In this document: piece by piece, positions 22,861-35,580 of the stretch | Layout of the letters: each line of letters starts with the position of its first letter | How positions within the stretch are numbered: position 1 is the first letter of the stretch | Origin: Cryptomeria japonica | Lineage: Eukaryota; Streptophyta; Pinopsida; Cupressales; Cupressaceae | NCBI RefSeq assembly: GCF_030272615.1 | Contig: NC_081414.1 | Location: 335,589,427 to 335,653,426, forward strand | Direction of reading: 5' to 3' | DNA length: 64,000 nucleotides | Position numbers and translations under genes: made by a program | The notes under the pieces: model-generated | The model's database searches: none | What the model was told of the DNA's origin: nothing | Seen by the model: the letters and a program-made list of their open reading frames with translations, nothing else

Positions 22861-23168
22861 AGGAATATATCAATTCCATTCTTATCACTTTGAAGCATGT
22901 GATTAAGATCTTTAATTAATAGAAGAGCTTCACTATTAGGGTACTCTTGGGACATCCATTGTTGAAAGCTATCAAATTGATTGTCCAATGTAGAAAGTTG
23001 ATCTAAAGAAACCCTAGTTAAAGCTTCTTCTTCATCATGGGATCCATCAATGGGGTGAATAGGCACATGATTAGGATGGGAATAATTAGCATGATGCTCA
23101 TTAAAGAAGTCACCAAAATTAGGCTCCATCTCCTCAATAATTAAACCTTGGGAAGCCTTAATTCTCAT
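22857..23168 (-). pseudogene. V gag N-terminal acidic segment
   Basis: A 103-codon frame beginning MRIKASQGLIIEEMEPNFGD and continuing with EEEALTRVSLDQLSTLDNQF. It lies just upstream of the gag core on the same strand and probably belongs to the same polyprotein after a frameshift near 22860. No named domain. Confidence 0.5.
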
Positions 23169-24342
23169 GTTTCATCTAATGGGGATAGGATAAGTAGGAC
23201 TAATAGTTGTAAAACTCATGCACTAGAGGGAAAATTAAAATTTTGAATTGTAGAACAAAGCTTACAAAATGGAGTAATGTAAAATTCAAGAAAATAATGA
23301 TTACACAATTTGAAATTTGTTGGAGGAAGGGGATGACACAATTTCCAAAAATGAAAGGAAATTGGAATTTTCAAATTAGGGCCAAGGGAATACCACTTAA
23401 TTTTAAAATCAGAATTTTTAAAATCAGGGCAGACTATAATTAACCTCTTAATTTTAAAAAATTTCTTGGAAGTTGAAATGTTGAATTTTGAAGGTATTTC
23501 CAATTCTAGAGGGATCAAAAATCGATAAAATCAGCTAATCTTCTGGATTTAGGCTATTAAATATAGTCATAACAGTCTCCCAAAATTTCGGGAAAAAAGT
23601 CGAGGAACATGGCGAGAATGAACATGATCCAACCAACTTTTTAAAAAAATTTCAGGGATGGATATTACGATGATTTTAAAGATAACCCCAAAAAATTGGT
23701 GAATTTTACGATCTCTAGATGGGCGGAATGAAGGCGCAAATGTGAAAATGGGACCCTATTAAGGTTTTGAAGAAAAAGAGGAATTGAATTATAATTTTGA
23801 AAAGGGTCAAACCTAATAGATAGGGACACCTTGGAAAATATTTTAAAAAATGAATGTAAATAAAATCGACTTGAAATTCACACAAAATCCAATTAATTTT
23901 TAAAATTAGGGTTTGATGACATAACCACTTAATTTTGAAATTTGAATTTTATGAAAAAGGGGGGAAATTGAAATTTTGAATTATAGGATTGAAGACAAAT
24001 CTGAGAACAATTAGAAATCTGAAAAATTAAATGGAAATCCAATTTTTGCACAAGTTCAAGATGATTTTTGAAAATTAGGGTTTTAACAAGTAACCTCTCA
24101 ATTTTGTAAATTTTAATTGCAAATTGAACAAGACAAAGAGGAAATTGAATTTCACAATCAAAACAATTTTTAGATCTAAGATAACCACAAGCAATTTTTA
24201 CAAATCACAAGTTTAATTTTAAATTTAAAACCTAGGGTTTATAATGATTTAACCACTAAGTTTGCAAAAAATTGAAACTTGTAAATAAAAAATATGTAAT
24301 GTTGTTCAAAGGAAAGCATGCAAGATGTCAGGTTCACTAAAA
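23169..24342 (-). other. V 5' leader and primer-binding site
   Basis: No coding frame. The leader is rich in recurring AAATTTTAAAATTAGGG-like words, the complement of CCCTAATTTT. At its right end 24328-24342 reads on the minus strand TTTTAGTGAACCTGA directly after the LTR. W has TTTTGGTGAACCCAA at the same place, so this is the primer-binding site, one base changed in its TGG. I could not name the tRNA. Confidence 0.65.
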
Positions 24343-25699
<1,357 letters not shown>

Positions 25700-25700
25700 T

Positions 25701-25720
25701 GTGTGTGTGTGTGTGTGTGT
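25701..25720. repeat. GT dinucleotide microsatellite, 10 units
   Basis: A perfect GT run five bases beyond the AT tract, giving a compound microsatellite. Confidence 0.95.
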
Positions 25721-26190
25721 TTTATTGGATGTACATTATATATATGGACAACATTAAATGGACTAGATCATTTATTTTTATTTATTTTTAACTACATATA
25801 TATGGATTAGATATTATGTGGAGTAGATGTATATGTGTTTTGGAAGTTACATTATGTGGAATAGGTATAATTTAATAAGAGTATATTTGATGTATGTATA
25901 TATTTTGATCTCCTTTTTGAAAGTATGTAGTGTTCAAATTAGATACAATTTAATGAGATGTATGCAATCTTTTTAATGAGTCATGTTACCATCTTATTTA
26001 ATCATAGAAAATGAACTTAATTCAAATGTAAAAAACATTTTTCAAACTTAATTGAACATAATTAACTAATTGAACTTAATTCAAACATAATGAATTATGT
26101 TGAACATAATGAACTTAATTGAGCATAATGAACTTAATTTAACCTAATTGAACATAATGAACTTAATTGAAACATAATTAACATAATTAA
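25721..26190. repeat. AT-rich DNA with degenerate GAACTTAATT repeats
   Basis: There is no gene. From about 26040 to 26190 words such as TGAACATAATGAACTTAATT recur in imperfect tandem. The left part, 25721-26030, shows nothing distinctive. The boundary with the Z LTR is not sharp. Confidence 0.6.
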
Positions 26191-27496
26191 ATTTGAGGCA
26201 CATGAAAAGGGCACAAGGTTAGTATGTTAGTCTCAACCACAACTAAAAAACCAAATGATCTAAAACTTCTAAATGCATACCAAAAGAGATAAAGAACAAA
26301 CAATAGAAGCATAACATATGACAAATAAGTTGCATTAGAAACTCCCTAAGATGCTCCCATTGTGCTCTTTGATGTCTCTCCCTTGTTCTTCTCCTCTCCA
26401 AGATCCAAAATGCAATGCTTGAGTGTAGCTCTTAGTTTTAGCATGTAGTCATGGATGCCAATTGAAGGGTTGAATGATTGAAAATAAACTTTTGTTTTTA
26501 TGCAAATGCACAAATATAATTGCTATGAGAAAGCTAAGTATGAGTGTCTATGCCAATATAGTAATAATGCTTTAAAATGCTTCCTTCTTTCTTGAGGATG
26601 AAGGTTCCTTTTATAGGAAAAATGGGCAATTGAAGGGTCAAGATTGATTTAGCTTGTGGAGGGCTAGGATTGCATTTGAGGCATGATCCTCAATCCATGT
26701 TTACAATTTCCACCAATGTCATGGTGACAAGTGGCATCATGAGAAGGCTTGAGAGGAGAGGGAAGAATAATTAAATGCTTGAGGGGATGTGAGGGTAACC
26801 TCATGTGGTTGAATTATTGGATAAAGGTTTTAGACAATGGTAAAGCTATTATCCAATGGGTAAATTCTTGTGAAAGGTTTACCCATGGTTAGGCCTTGGT
26901 CAAAGGGACAAAACCCATGTGGGTTAGTGTGTTGAAGAAGGGAAGCGTTTAAGACTCTGTAAGAATCTTAAATGGGTGAGATGATGGGTTGAGGGTTAAT
27001 TTGGGATTAGGATTGTGCAAATGATTAGAAGTGGGTTTAGGCTAAAATAGAAGGGTTTAGAAGAAAAATAGTGAGCAAGTGGACATTGTAGGAGAATGCA
27101 AGTGGGTGAGGATAAATAGGATTTTAATTATAATTAAATTCATTTATTTCAATTAAATGTGCAACTTGTATTTGTAGTAAAACGCAAGCGGATGAGTATT
27201 TTAATAAATATTCAGTTATTTAAATAGGGATTTTGATTGGGGATTTCAAATAAATGTTTAATTTTTTTAAATGATTGGAAAGGGGGTGATTAAATAAATT
27301 TATCAATTTATTTAATAGTTGGACAATAGTTAGTGATTTTAATTTAAATAAATTTGCATTTAATTAATTCATTTAATTAGTAGAATGGGGTTGAAATGAA
27401 TTAATTAAATGTAAATTTAATTAATAGAAGAATAGTAGTGCATGAAACAAAGATTAAATATTTATTTAATTTAGTGGACAAATTTATGTGTCTACA
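26191..27496 (-). repeat. Z 3' LTR (left end approximate)
   Basis: The right end is fixed: the purine tract followed by TGTAGACACA as transcribed. A TATA box CTATAAAAGG lies on the minus strand at 26607-26616. The last 250 bp are AT-rich ATTTAATTAATT words like those of the Y LTR, and both end in GTGTCTACA on the plus strand, though the two are clearly diverged. No partner LTR remains to define the other end. Confidence 0.65.
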
Positions 27497-27515
27497 TTTT
27501 CCCCTCTTTGAGACA
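27497..27515 (-). promoter_or_regulatory. Z polypurine tract
   Basis: On the minus strand CAAAGAGGGGAAAA precedes the LTR start TGTAGACAC. Y has CAAAGAGGGGCAAAA at the same place (51914-51929). Confidence 0.8.
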
Positions 27516-27788
27516 GTACAATTTAATGCGTTGCTTCAAAGAAAAACAAATAGGCATGATAAAAATGCCCCAAGGATGTTATTTTAGTGTGTGGCATGCC
27601 TCCTCGAGTGATGGGCTGAAAATTTCAAAAAATCGGGCGATCTCTCAAAAAAAAGAAAGAATTGGGGGGAAGATAGATTAGAAGAATTTGGATTAAATGG
27701 TAAAATAATTGAGGAAATCAGGGTTAGTATGGAGAAATAGCGAGCCTCAAAAGTTCTCGAGGCCCCCAGCAGAGGACAACATGAAGAA

Positions 27789-27814
27789 GGGTTAGGGCTG
27801 GGTAGGGTATATTT
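27789..27814 (+). promoter_or_regulatory. Promoter of the antisense PMD gene in Z
   Basis: GGGTTAGGGCTGGGTAGGG followed by TATATTT (27808-27814), about 100 bp before the ATG at 27912. Y has (CTAGGG)x3 followed by TATATAA at 52143-52170, about 90 bp before its ATG. The shared layout at the same place in two diverged elements supports a promoter on the strand opposite to gag-pol. Confidence 0.5.
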
Positions 27815-27911
27815 GGGCTAGAAGGGTTAATTTGGCCTCATTTTTACACTCCTCCATAGTGATTTTGAGCTCTGCTAGAGACCTTTTTGTGAGTAGTTTG
27901 CAGTAGAAAAC

Positions 27912-30245
27912 ATGGTGATTCTAGCAACAGACCATCGATTTGAGCGGATTCGGAGGTACCAGCGACCAGCTGATTATGGTCCCCCCGGTAAGTCTAGTTT
28001 TGAGTTTTGAGTTTTGAGCTCATTTTGAGTCATTTTTAGCTAGGCAAAGTAAAAATACAGACAAATGTACTAAAACCCTATTTTAGCGCTTTTGTCGCCT
28101 CTTTTAGCACAATGGTTTTGCAATAGTGCAATTGCACCACAGTTGTAGTGCTAATGTAGATTTAGCGTTTTTGTCGCCTTAATGGAGTGCCTTTGATTTT
28201 TTAAGATTTAGTGGTATTGTGTTAAATGTTTTAGTGCTTTTGATCAATTAAAATGATGCTTTTGTTTGAAATGTTTTAGCGTTTTCATTGAGTTAAAAGA
28301 ATGATTTTGTTTTTTTATGCCCAAACTGGATTTTGATTGTGACAGTTGATGTCAGTTTGTGTTTTTTAAGTTGTTTGTTGTGTTTGTTGGATTCATTGTA
28401 CCTGTTGAGACTAGGCAATTGATGTAAATGTATGTTGTAGTCTAGGTGTGCATGAGTCAATTTACATGTTGAGACTTGAGATACTTGATCAAAAAGTATC
28501 TGGTGAAGTCTAGATATTAGTTGATTCTAGTGGCAAAAAGGTTGATATTGTCACTTGATTGTGTTTGTAGGAGAACCTAGGTGTATTGCAGGCCTAAGAG
28601 AGGTATCGTGCCACTCATCATCTACGAGATCAATTGACTAAGCTAGAGATTGATTGCGTTGTTTCTACCAGCTTGTACGACATGATGCACTTACTTGTGA
28701 TTCACACGAATCGTGTACTTCTGAATGTGTTGGCCGAGAGGTGGCATAGCAAACCTGCTCCTTTCATCTATCAATGGGGGAGATGTCAATAACATTGGAG
28801 GACATATGGAGGATTCTTCATATCTCTATCATAGGTGAGCTAGTGACTTATGACACATAGATGGGTGATGTTGCACTGCGACGTATCTTCATGGCTCCTA
28901 ATCTAGAGGTGCATGATGGTTCAGTGTGGTGGGAGGATATCGTAAATCTATACAATCCACTCCCTTTTGTGCTTGTTGGTATTTTTGACCAACTTCTATA
29001 TCCTGATCGGTGATCGCATGGATTCTCCATCAGTTGGGGATAGTTCATAGAGAAGATGGAGAGTGAGGGGACCCGATATGCCTGGGCCCATGTGTCCTAA
29101 CCCACATGTACAGTGACCTATATAGTGTGGTATATCACAAGAGTGCTTCTTTGGGTGTTAGGATTATACTTCTCCAGATCTGGACATGGGAGCACTTGCC
29201 CATTTGTAGATCAGTATGCATGAGATTTAGGGTGATCGACCATCCCTATGTATATATATAAGGAGGTATGATGACCCAGCCCCAGCTGGGTTAGGTAAAA
29301 TTTTGGTGTCAAGCCTTGGATGATTTAGATTCAGTGATATGGCAACCATATAGAGACTGCGAGCCTTGGAAGGATGATGTTGAGGCTATGTCTTATGTGT
29401 TTTCTACTCATTTTTTGATTGGTTGGACATCATATATTATTAAGAGGCACTTGCTTGGCTAGGTTATGAGATAGTTCGGGCATGTACAAGGCATGCCTAG
29501 AGGGTCAGGGGAGTATGATCATGTGGTCCATTAGAGGTATTAGTGGGGGTTAGTTTTACCTTATTATCAATACTTAGCAGAGTTTCGTAGCCTCTTGTTG
29601 AGGCCATGGGTGTACATTGCAAATGTCAAGATCACAGATGAGTATGTTCAGTTCTTGGTAGTGCACCCTTTTCCACACATTTTTGATCTGGTAGAGCCCA
29701 TACCACCCTTTGAGGATAAGCAAGCTCCACAATAGGGTAGGAGGAGGAGGAGGAGACTAGATGGGGATGAAGGAGGTGATGGGGGGGAGGAGGTAGAGGA
29801 GGGAGAACTAGGGTTGCCTACCTAGTTTGATTCATATAGGCTCCACCAATACATGTAGCAGCACCGACACTAGCAGAGATGGTGGGTATGGCAGAGGGAG
29901 AAGCAACTGGGTGAGCAAGACAGGGGGACCTTAGCGATGCACTTTTTTTTTGGTTATAAGCCTACCTTACTATTGCTGAGGCTCAGATCCATACACTGAA
30001 GGCAGAGCTAGATGACAGGGATGCATAGATAGATACTCACGATATATAGTTATTTGCTTGAGGGGTCAAGGTCACATCTATTTTGAGAGAGAGTGATGAT
30101 GTCATGGATCAACTTGCACAAGCTCAGGACAATATTTGTATCTTAAAGCAGGTATAGGTTCATGGTCCTACTATTGAGGCCATGAGGGAGATGCGGTAGG
30201 TTGGGGTAAGATTGATTACTGGCGATGATTATATGAGTAGTTAGT
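27912..30245 (+). pseudogene. Antisense PMD (plant mobile domain) gene of Z, two exons
   Basis: Exon 1 (27912-27987) starts MVILATDHRFERIRRYQRPA and ends at GTAAGT. The intron runs to TTTGTAG at 28570. Exon 2 has NRVLLNVLAERWHSK, then after a frameshift near 28790 MSITLEDIWRILHI and GDVALRRIFMAP, the core pattern of the plant mobile domain (MAIN-like) family. It continues in frame through an acidic region with an Arg run to a coiled coil (ITEAQ-type helix near 29960: TIAEAQIHTLKAELDDRD) and GVRLITGDDYMSS before a TAG at about 30241. At least a dozen in-frame TAG or TGA codons occur, many at likely CAG sites. PMD proteins act in gene silencing and expression in plants; the role inside a retroelement is unknown. 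Exon phases do not match exactly; the C run at the end of exon 1 may have slipped. Confidence 0.7.
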
Positions 30246-30539
30246 GCCCAGCAATTAGCATGCCATGAGTTATTCATAGATGTGAGCAGCTAGATCTAAG
30301 AAATCCCAGAGAGCACAGAGCAATAGGGGTGTCATGGGTCCTCCCCCTCATCCACCACCTCTAGTCAGTGGTGCCCAGCCAGATCTGGTGAGAGGACCTC
30401 ATGATTCCTGTTCCCTCTTGTATTTGTTATTTTGATACATTGTTACACATTAATGCACCAGCAATATAATAGGAGCCCTCTTTGTGCATGCACAGGCCCC
30501 CCCTGTGCACAGGGAGGGTTCAATGGTTATTGCTAGTGA

Positions 30540-30850
30540 AAAGGGTTGATATGGCCCCTACTATTTGAAGGATCAATGAAGAGGGTTCAATGGCTATTGC
30601 AGGAGGGTATGTATATTGTCGGGAGGGTTATATATATTGCCCAGTAGATGTCATTGGATAATTCCATACTATCGTTCTAGTCCTTCAAATAGTAGGGCAA
30701 TATAACTCCCCACCCCCCCTCACTCTATATTAAATCGGGGTTGGGTGGGAACTATAGTGTGGGTGGGAAGGCCCCTACTATTTTCCCTTTATAATAGTAG
30801 GGCCCTGGCAAAGCTGTAGCACCCACCCAACTATAGTTTCTACTCGGATG
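30540..30850. repeat. Cluster of inverted repeats around CCCTACTATT
   Basis: CCCTACTATTTGAAGGA (about 30557-30573) is matched by its exact complement TCCTTCAAATAGTAGGG at 30681-30697, and homology extends outward to arms of about 30 bases. Next to it is a second hairpin, GGCCCCTACTATT and AATAGTAGGGCCC (about 30761-30796). This lies inside wider arms, GGGAACTATAGTGTGGGTGGG and CACCCACCCAACTATAGTTTC (30748-30840). The layout suggests two small foldback or MITE-like elements. Other DNA between 30246 and 31022 has no coding. Confidence 0.6.
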
Positions 30851-31022
30851 GCTCTTGGTAGCCGATATTTTTGACATCATTGTACTCTAATACATATGTA
30901 TTCTTTTGATGAGAGATATATGATGAGATCTCCTTTTTGGCAGCGATGATATGAGATATTTATATGATGAGTTATTGCTTCTACAGGAGGTATGTCATTT
31001 GTTGATTTTATTTTTTACATGT

Positions 31023-32095
31023 GTAATGGAGGAAATTTGCTACTTCAAGGATGATGGATCCATGAGAACAAACTATTCCTCTGACACCTCCTCAAACTGG
31101 CGCTAAGATGAGCCAGTGGATAACATAATCAAATTGAAGCGTCATAAATTCAAGAGGACTCTCTGGATGGCTCTGCTAAGCCTTTGTCCTTAGGACAAGC
31201 GTGCAAAGCTGGGACACCAGTGTGGCATGTTGTCATCCTATACAGATGAAGTACAAAGTCTGAGCAGAAATCTCTAGACGAGCTGATAGAAGTTAAGTAG
31301 CTACGAGAAAATACTGAAATAAACAGATGATGCAGAATACAAATTAAAGTGACAAAATAAGAGAAGGTAAGGAAAACTTACAAAGGGTCCACGTTATGAA
31401 ACCTCTCGCAACATGATTTCTTCCTCGTGATAATGTACCTACACACATGCAAGAAGAAAAATGTTGTGGGTTGTGTTTCGAAGTCTACCCAAGTTAGACC
31501 CCCGTTTTGATGTTTCCACCTCCACGGACAACCCAAGAAGCCACGGGAATAATAATATGATAAAGAGGAAATTGGAAACAATATAAAATAATAAATGATA
31601 ACTTGGTAAATGAAAGGAAAAGCAAGTAGAACTCCCCTTTCACAATGCTTGTTGAGATGATGGCACAAGTTATTCAGAAAGCCGTAACAATGGTGGTGTT
31701 TGCATGAGAAGTTGTAAATATTGTCCAAGAAATCTCCAAGAGCTTCAACCTACGAAAAGAATCCCCCCTAAATGGCTTTGAAAATGGAAGATAAAGGCCC
31801 TGGAAGGAAACCAGACATTGGTGGGCACATGCAGAAGCATTATGATTCCTTCTGGGTGCAGGCGTAATGCTCAAATGGCCACTTGCAGATTGTCAGATTC
31901 GCGGGATGCTAGCATGCCATGCAGACATCTCTGTGCCACACCTTAGTTCCTGAAGGTGACAAGTTGGCAGAGTTGGTAATGCATTTGTTTGAAGCGGACA
32001 AGGATGATCCGAGTGGAAAAAAGGACAAAGGTGGTGAAGCCTGACCTTCGATGACATGGAGGAAGGTGCCATTTGTTCTGATGATCACTAGGGGT
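31023..32095. other. About 1.07 kb insertion in Z, origin unknown, with small ORF
   Basis: Sequence on both sides resembles the corresponding region of Y (53640-53950), but this stretch has no counterpart there. Its base composition is less AT-rich than its surroundings. On the plus strand 31919-32044 is a 41-codon frame with a charged end: MQTSLCHTLVPEGDKLAELV, then a Lys and Asp rich tail ending KDKGGEA. A second 26-codon frame starts at 31026 (MEEICYFKDDGSM). These could be relic exons of a captured host gene. I do not recognise the protein. No clear target duplication or terminal repeat. Confidence 0.3.
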
Positions 32096-32151
32096 GAGAT
32101 TTTTTATATTACAATATGCATGATATGTGATGGATACTATATGTGTTATGA

Positions 32152-32271
32152 TGATGTATTTTATTTATGATGATGTATGGTGTATGTTTTTTTATATATG
32201 ATGATTCATGATGATGTATTTTATTTATGATGATGTATGGTGTATGTTTTTTTATATATGATGATTCATGA
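32152..32271. repeat. Tandem duplication, 60-bp unit x2
   Basis: Two adjoining 60-bp blocks are identical (the first bases are near 32152 and 32212), built of GATGATGTAT, GGTGTATG and TATATATGATGATTCAT words. Confidence 0.9.
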
Positions 32272-32272
32272 T

Positions 32273-32507
32273 GATGTATGGATGCAAATGATTTTGATTT
32301 ATGCTACGATGCTTATGATGATGTATGGATGCAAATGATTTTGATTTATGTTACGATGCTTATGTTGATGTATGAATGTAGATGATTTTGATTTATGCTA
32401 TGATGTTTGTGTTGATGTATGAATGCAAATGATTTTTATTTATGTTATGATGCTTATGTTGATGTATGAGTACTGTTGCTTTTTCTTTATAACATGATGC
32501 TTATGAC
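32273..32507. repeat. Minisatellite, 47-bp unit x5
   Basis: Units begin GATGTATG at 32273, 32320, 32367, 32414 and 32461, with period exactly 47. The first two differ by about three bases and later ones drift, the fifth most. ATGATG-rich words continue weakly to about 32740. Tat/Ogre elements are known to carry such arrays in their 3' regions. The His and Ile rich minus-strand frames here are by-products of the repeat. Confidence 0.9.
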
Positions 32508-33385
32508 TTATTATGATGATGACTATACATGTTGTGGATGCATATGTATATAATTTGTGATGATGTATGACTTGATTTGATATAATAAATGATGTGGTTA
32601 ATGCTATATCTTGATATGACAATGTTGATATAATGAATGCAATGAGTGATATAAATGATTTGAATGAAATGATGATATGAATGATGTATGCAATAAATGA
32701 TATATGGGATGACAAGAAATGATGATATAAGTGGTGAATGCAACTTGACAATCCTAAATGTGTGGAATGCGCATACTAACGCTATGCAATATGAACCCAA
32801 AATGTAATGTCGTATGCAATAAAAGATGACACTATAATGCTCTTAAAATGAACCAAAAAAATGATGATGAATGATGAACTCATAACAAGATAAATGCAAA
32901 TGAATGTCCCTAATGAAAATGGTTCGAATGATTTGATGCAAAATATGAAATGTTATGCACCAATCTATAATGCCAATTATCCAACATGCTAAATGAATTA
33001 CGAAATGAAATGCACCAATGCAAATGATCTTGAAATAGTAATGGTTATGCATTATCAATTGATCCAAATATGAATTAATCCATGTACCTAAATAAATGGT
33101 TAATGTTCCTAAAAATGCAGATGCTAGATGCAAATGTAAGTAAGGTGATGTGTATCATAGTACTCTGTCATGATTTCAAGGATAATCCTTTGCACTTAGC
33201 CTCCTCATAGCAACTTTATTCATTGTGTATGCATGCGTACAAAATATTTATATTGTATGAACAAATAGATGTATGGGCAATATGAAACGGAATGCAATAT
33301 ATACAAATGAGATGAAATGGGTGATCCATGGCTTATTTATAATGCTTAATTTCCTCATAAAGCATGGTAGTAGAGATCTTGTCTA

Positions 33386-33546
33386 AGGTATCAGAAACCA
33401 AGGTTGAGTGCTCCACCTATAAAAAACATTGCATACAAGGAAGGTTCCCCTCCATTTTGGTTTGCTGAGGTATCAGAAACCAAGCTTGAGTGCTCCACCT
33501 ATAAAAAAACATTGCATACAAGGAAGCTTCCCCTCCATTTTGGTTC
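33386..33546. repeat. Tandem duplication, about 82-bp unit x2
   Basis: AGGTATCAGAAACCAAG begins at 33386 and again at 33468. The copies differ at a few positions, including GGTT versus GCTT twice. Confidence 0.9.
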
Positions 33547-34586
33547 ATATACCCATGGTTGAGGTATACGTTGTAGTCAACAAGCCATAGTGATCCATGA
33601 CTCTTGTATTTTTACATAGGATCTTGTAGCTTAGTGAACTTCCCACATAGACACCATGAGTATTTGCCCTAGAACTTTATTAGAACAATCCGCAGATAAA
33701 AAATAAAGAAAAATATATCATGAACCATCTTGGCCACTCTAATCACTTGTGGATATCCTGGAGTAGCATAGGAACCTGGTAGAAAAAGTAGTAATCTAAC
33801 CAAGTGCCTATCAGCCAGACAAAATCTTCTTGTCAAAGAGATATGTCATCATGTCTTGTTGTAAGGAAAGATGTATCCTTGTTAAGACGGTCTCGTGTAT
33901 GTTTTTCTCAGATGTTTGATTGTTTGATTGTTTGTTGATTTGATAGTTGGTCGCCCTTTAGGTAGCTCAAATGTTGTTTTGCGTCTAGCTCAATGTTTAT
34001 GTACAAGGAACAATTTTATTGTAATGTTTTTTATTGATTTTGATGTTTTCTCATATTCTTGGGTTTTCTATTTGTTTTTTGAATGTTTTCACTTTTCTTG
34101 AGGACATTTTCCAAATGTTTTGGTCTTTTTGAGATTTTATGAATGTTTTTGGATTATTTCAGGATATTTTTCAAATGAGTAACTTAGCAAATCACCAATA
34201 TTGAGAATTCACTCCCATCATTAGGTTAAAAAAGTTTCTCCTAGTTAGGTGTCGATGTGAAAGCATGATGCGGGATGCATGAGGCAATAACCTTGATTGC
34301 AGATCAATAACAAGCCATGGTAGATATGATGTATGAACGGATGCGTGGATGTGATCCCAACAAGTCTAAAAGACAATGGAGCCATAGCCTTTACAAATGG
34401 CACCTATTTTCCAGGTTTTCACCACCGTACTTATCCAAGGTGCCACCAAAGTCATTTTACCTATTTGGATGAATAATTTTTCTTTACTATTTTCTTTCTT
34501 TCTCTTTTTTTTTGTTCTTTTTTCAAGACATTTTATGAATGTTTTTGTTCTTTTAAGGTTTTTACAAGCCTGGCGCTTTGCACATC
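33547..34586 (-). other. Z region downstream of integrase, non-coding
   Basis: No open frame of note. Two blocks are conserved with Y: GATCAATAACAAGCCATG (34304 and about 54907) and the segment CCAAGGTGCCACC near 34436, matching CCAAGGGTGCCACTG near 55065. Non-coding DNA at 32508-33385 also has no feature beyond ATGATG words. Confidence 0.6.
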
Positions 34587-35580
34587 TTATGTATGGAAAT
34601 TTTTGAGATGTATGTTGTTGATAGGATCTGGTAGTGGTTCCTCTATAAAGGTTACTAACTGATATGCCCCAAACCTGAAGATGGCAATGATGACATATGG
34701 ACCTAGCCAATTGGATTCAAATTTGCCCCGGTGTTCTCTATTTGGTTGATTACGAGGATTCTCTCTGAGATCAAGATCTCCTACCTCAAATGTGTGAGGT
34801 CTGACCTTATGATTATAGCTTCTACTCATGTGTTGTTGATATACCTTAAGGTGATTATAGGCAGCTTGTCACTTCTCATCAAGCAGTTCCAAGTCCTAAA
34901 GATAGGATACTCGGTACTCTTCATCATTAATCAGATTGTGCAAGGAGACCCATAGGGATGGTAATTCAACTTCAATATGTTATTGTTTGAGGCTTATGCT
35001 TGACCATTTCCTTGTGGGTAATATGGGGTGGATAAACGGTGTCGCATATGAAACTTCTCACAGAGTTCTTGGAAATCATGATTTTTGAAGGGAAGCCCAT
35101 TATCTGTGGTGATGGACATGGGTACACCATACCGACAGATGATGTAATTTAGGATGAATCAGGCGATCTTCTTGTTAGTGACTTGGGTGAGTGGAACAAC
35201 TTCAATCCACTATGTGAAGTACTCAGTGGTGGTAATGATGAATTTATGACTAGTAGATGAAGGTGGATAGATTTTACCCACAAGGTCTTGTCCCCACTGA
35301 CAAAAGGGCCATGGTGTTGCGATGGGTTGCAGTTCTTGTGCAGGTGCATGTATCAAATCTTTGTTTACTTGGAACTTCTTGCACTTTCTAACAAATTAAT
35401 AGGAGTCTTTTTCCATTGAGAGCCAATAGTATCTTTTTCTCATGAGTCTCTTAGCTAATGAAGGGCCACTTGAGTGGGCCCCACTGTTACCTTCATGTAC
35501 TTCTTCTAAAGTTGTGGTCACCTCACCTTGCTCTAAACATCAGAGGAGAGTATCATCAAGACCTTGTTAGTATAGGTTTT
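34587..35580 (-). pseudogene. Z integrase
   Basis: Read leftward. The zinc-binding part is HEGNSGAHSSGPSLAKRLM then FVRKCKKFQ, with the last Cys changed to Phe. The catalytic core has WGQDLVGKIYPPS (first Asp), GVPMSITTDNGLPFKNHDF (second Asp), and NGQA with a stop in place of the catalytic Glu. The C-terminal part is intact (34829-34587): SYNHKVRPHTFEVGDLDLRE and GKFESNWLGPYVI. Several other stops are present. It would integrate cDNA; this copy is dead. Y keeps only the same C-terminal part at 55130-55445. Confidence 0.85.

Noticed and set aside
32152-32507. Repeat array considered as CRISPR-like
   Set aside because: Units are contiguous without unique spacers, and the context is a plant retroelement.
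32440-33133. His, Ile and Ser rich minus-strand frames
   Set aside because: They are the reverse reading of ATGATG-type repeats; no domain, and frames end with the repeat.
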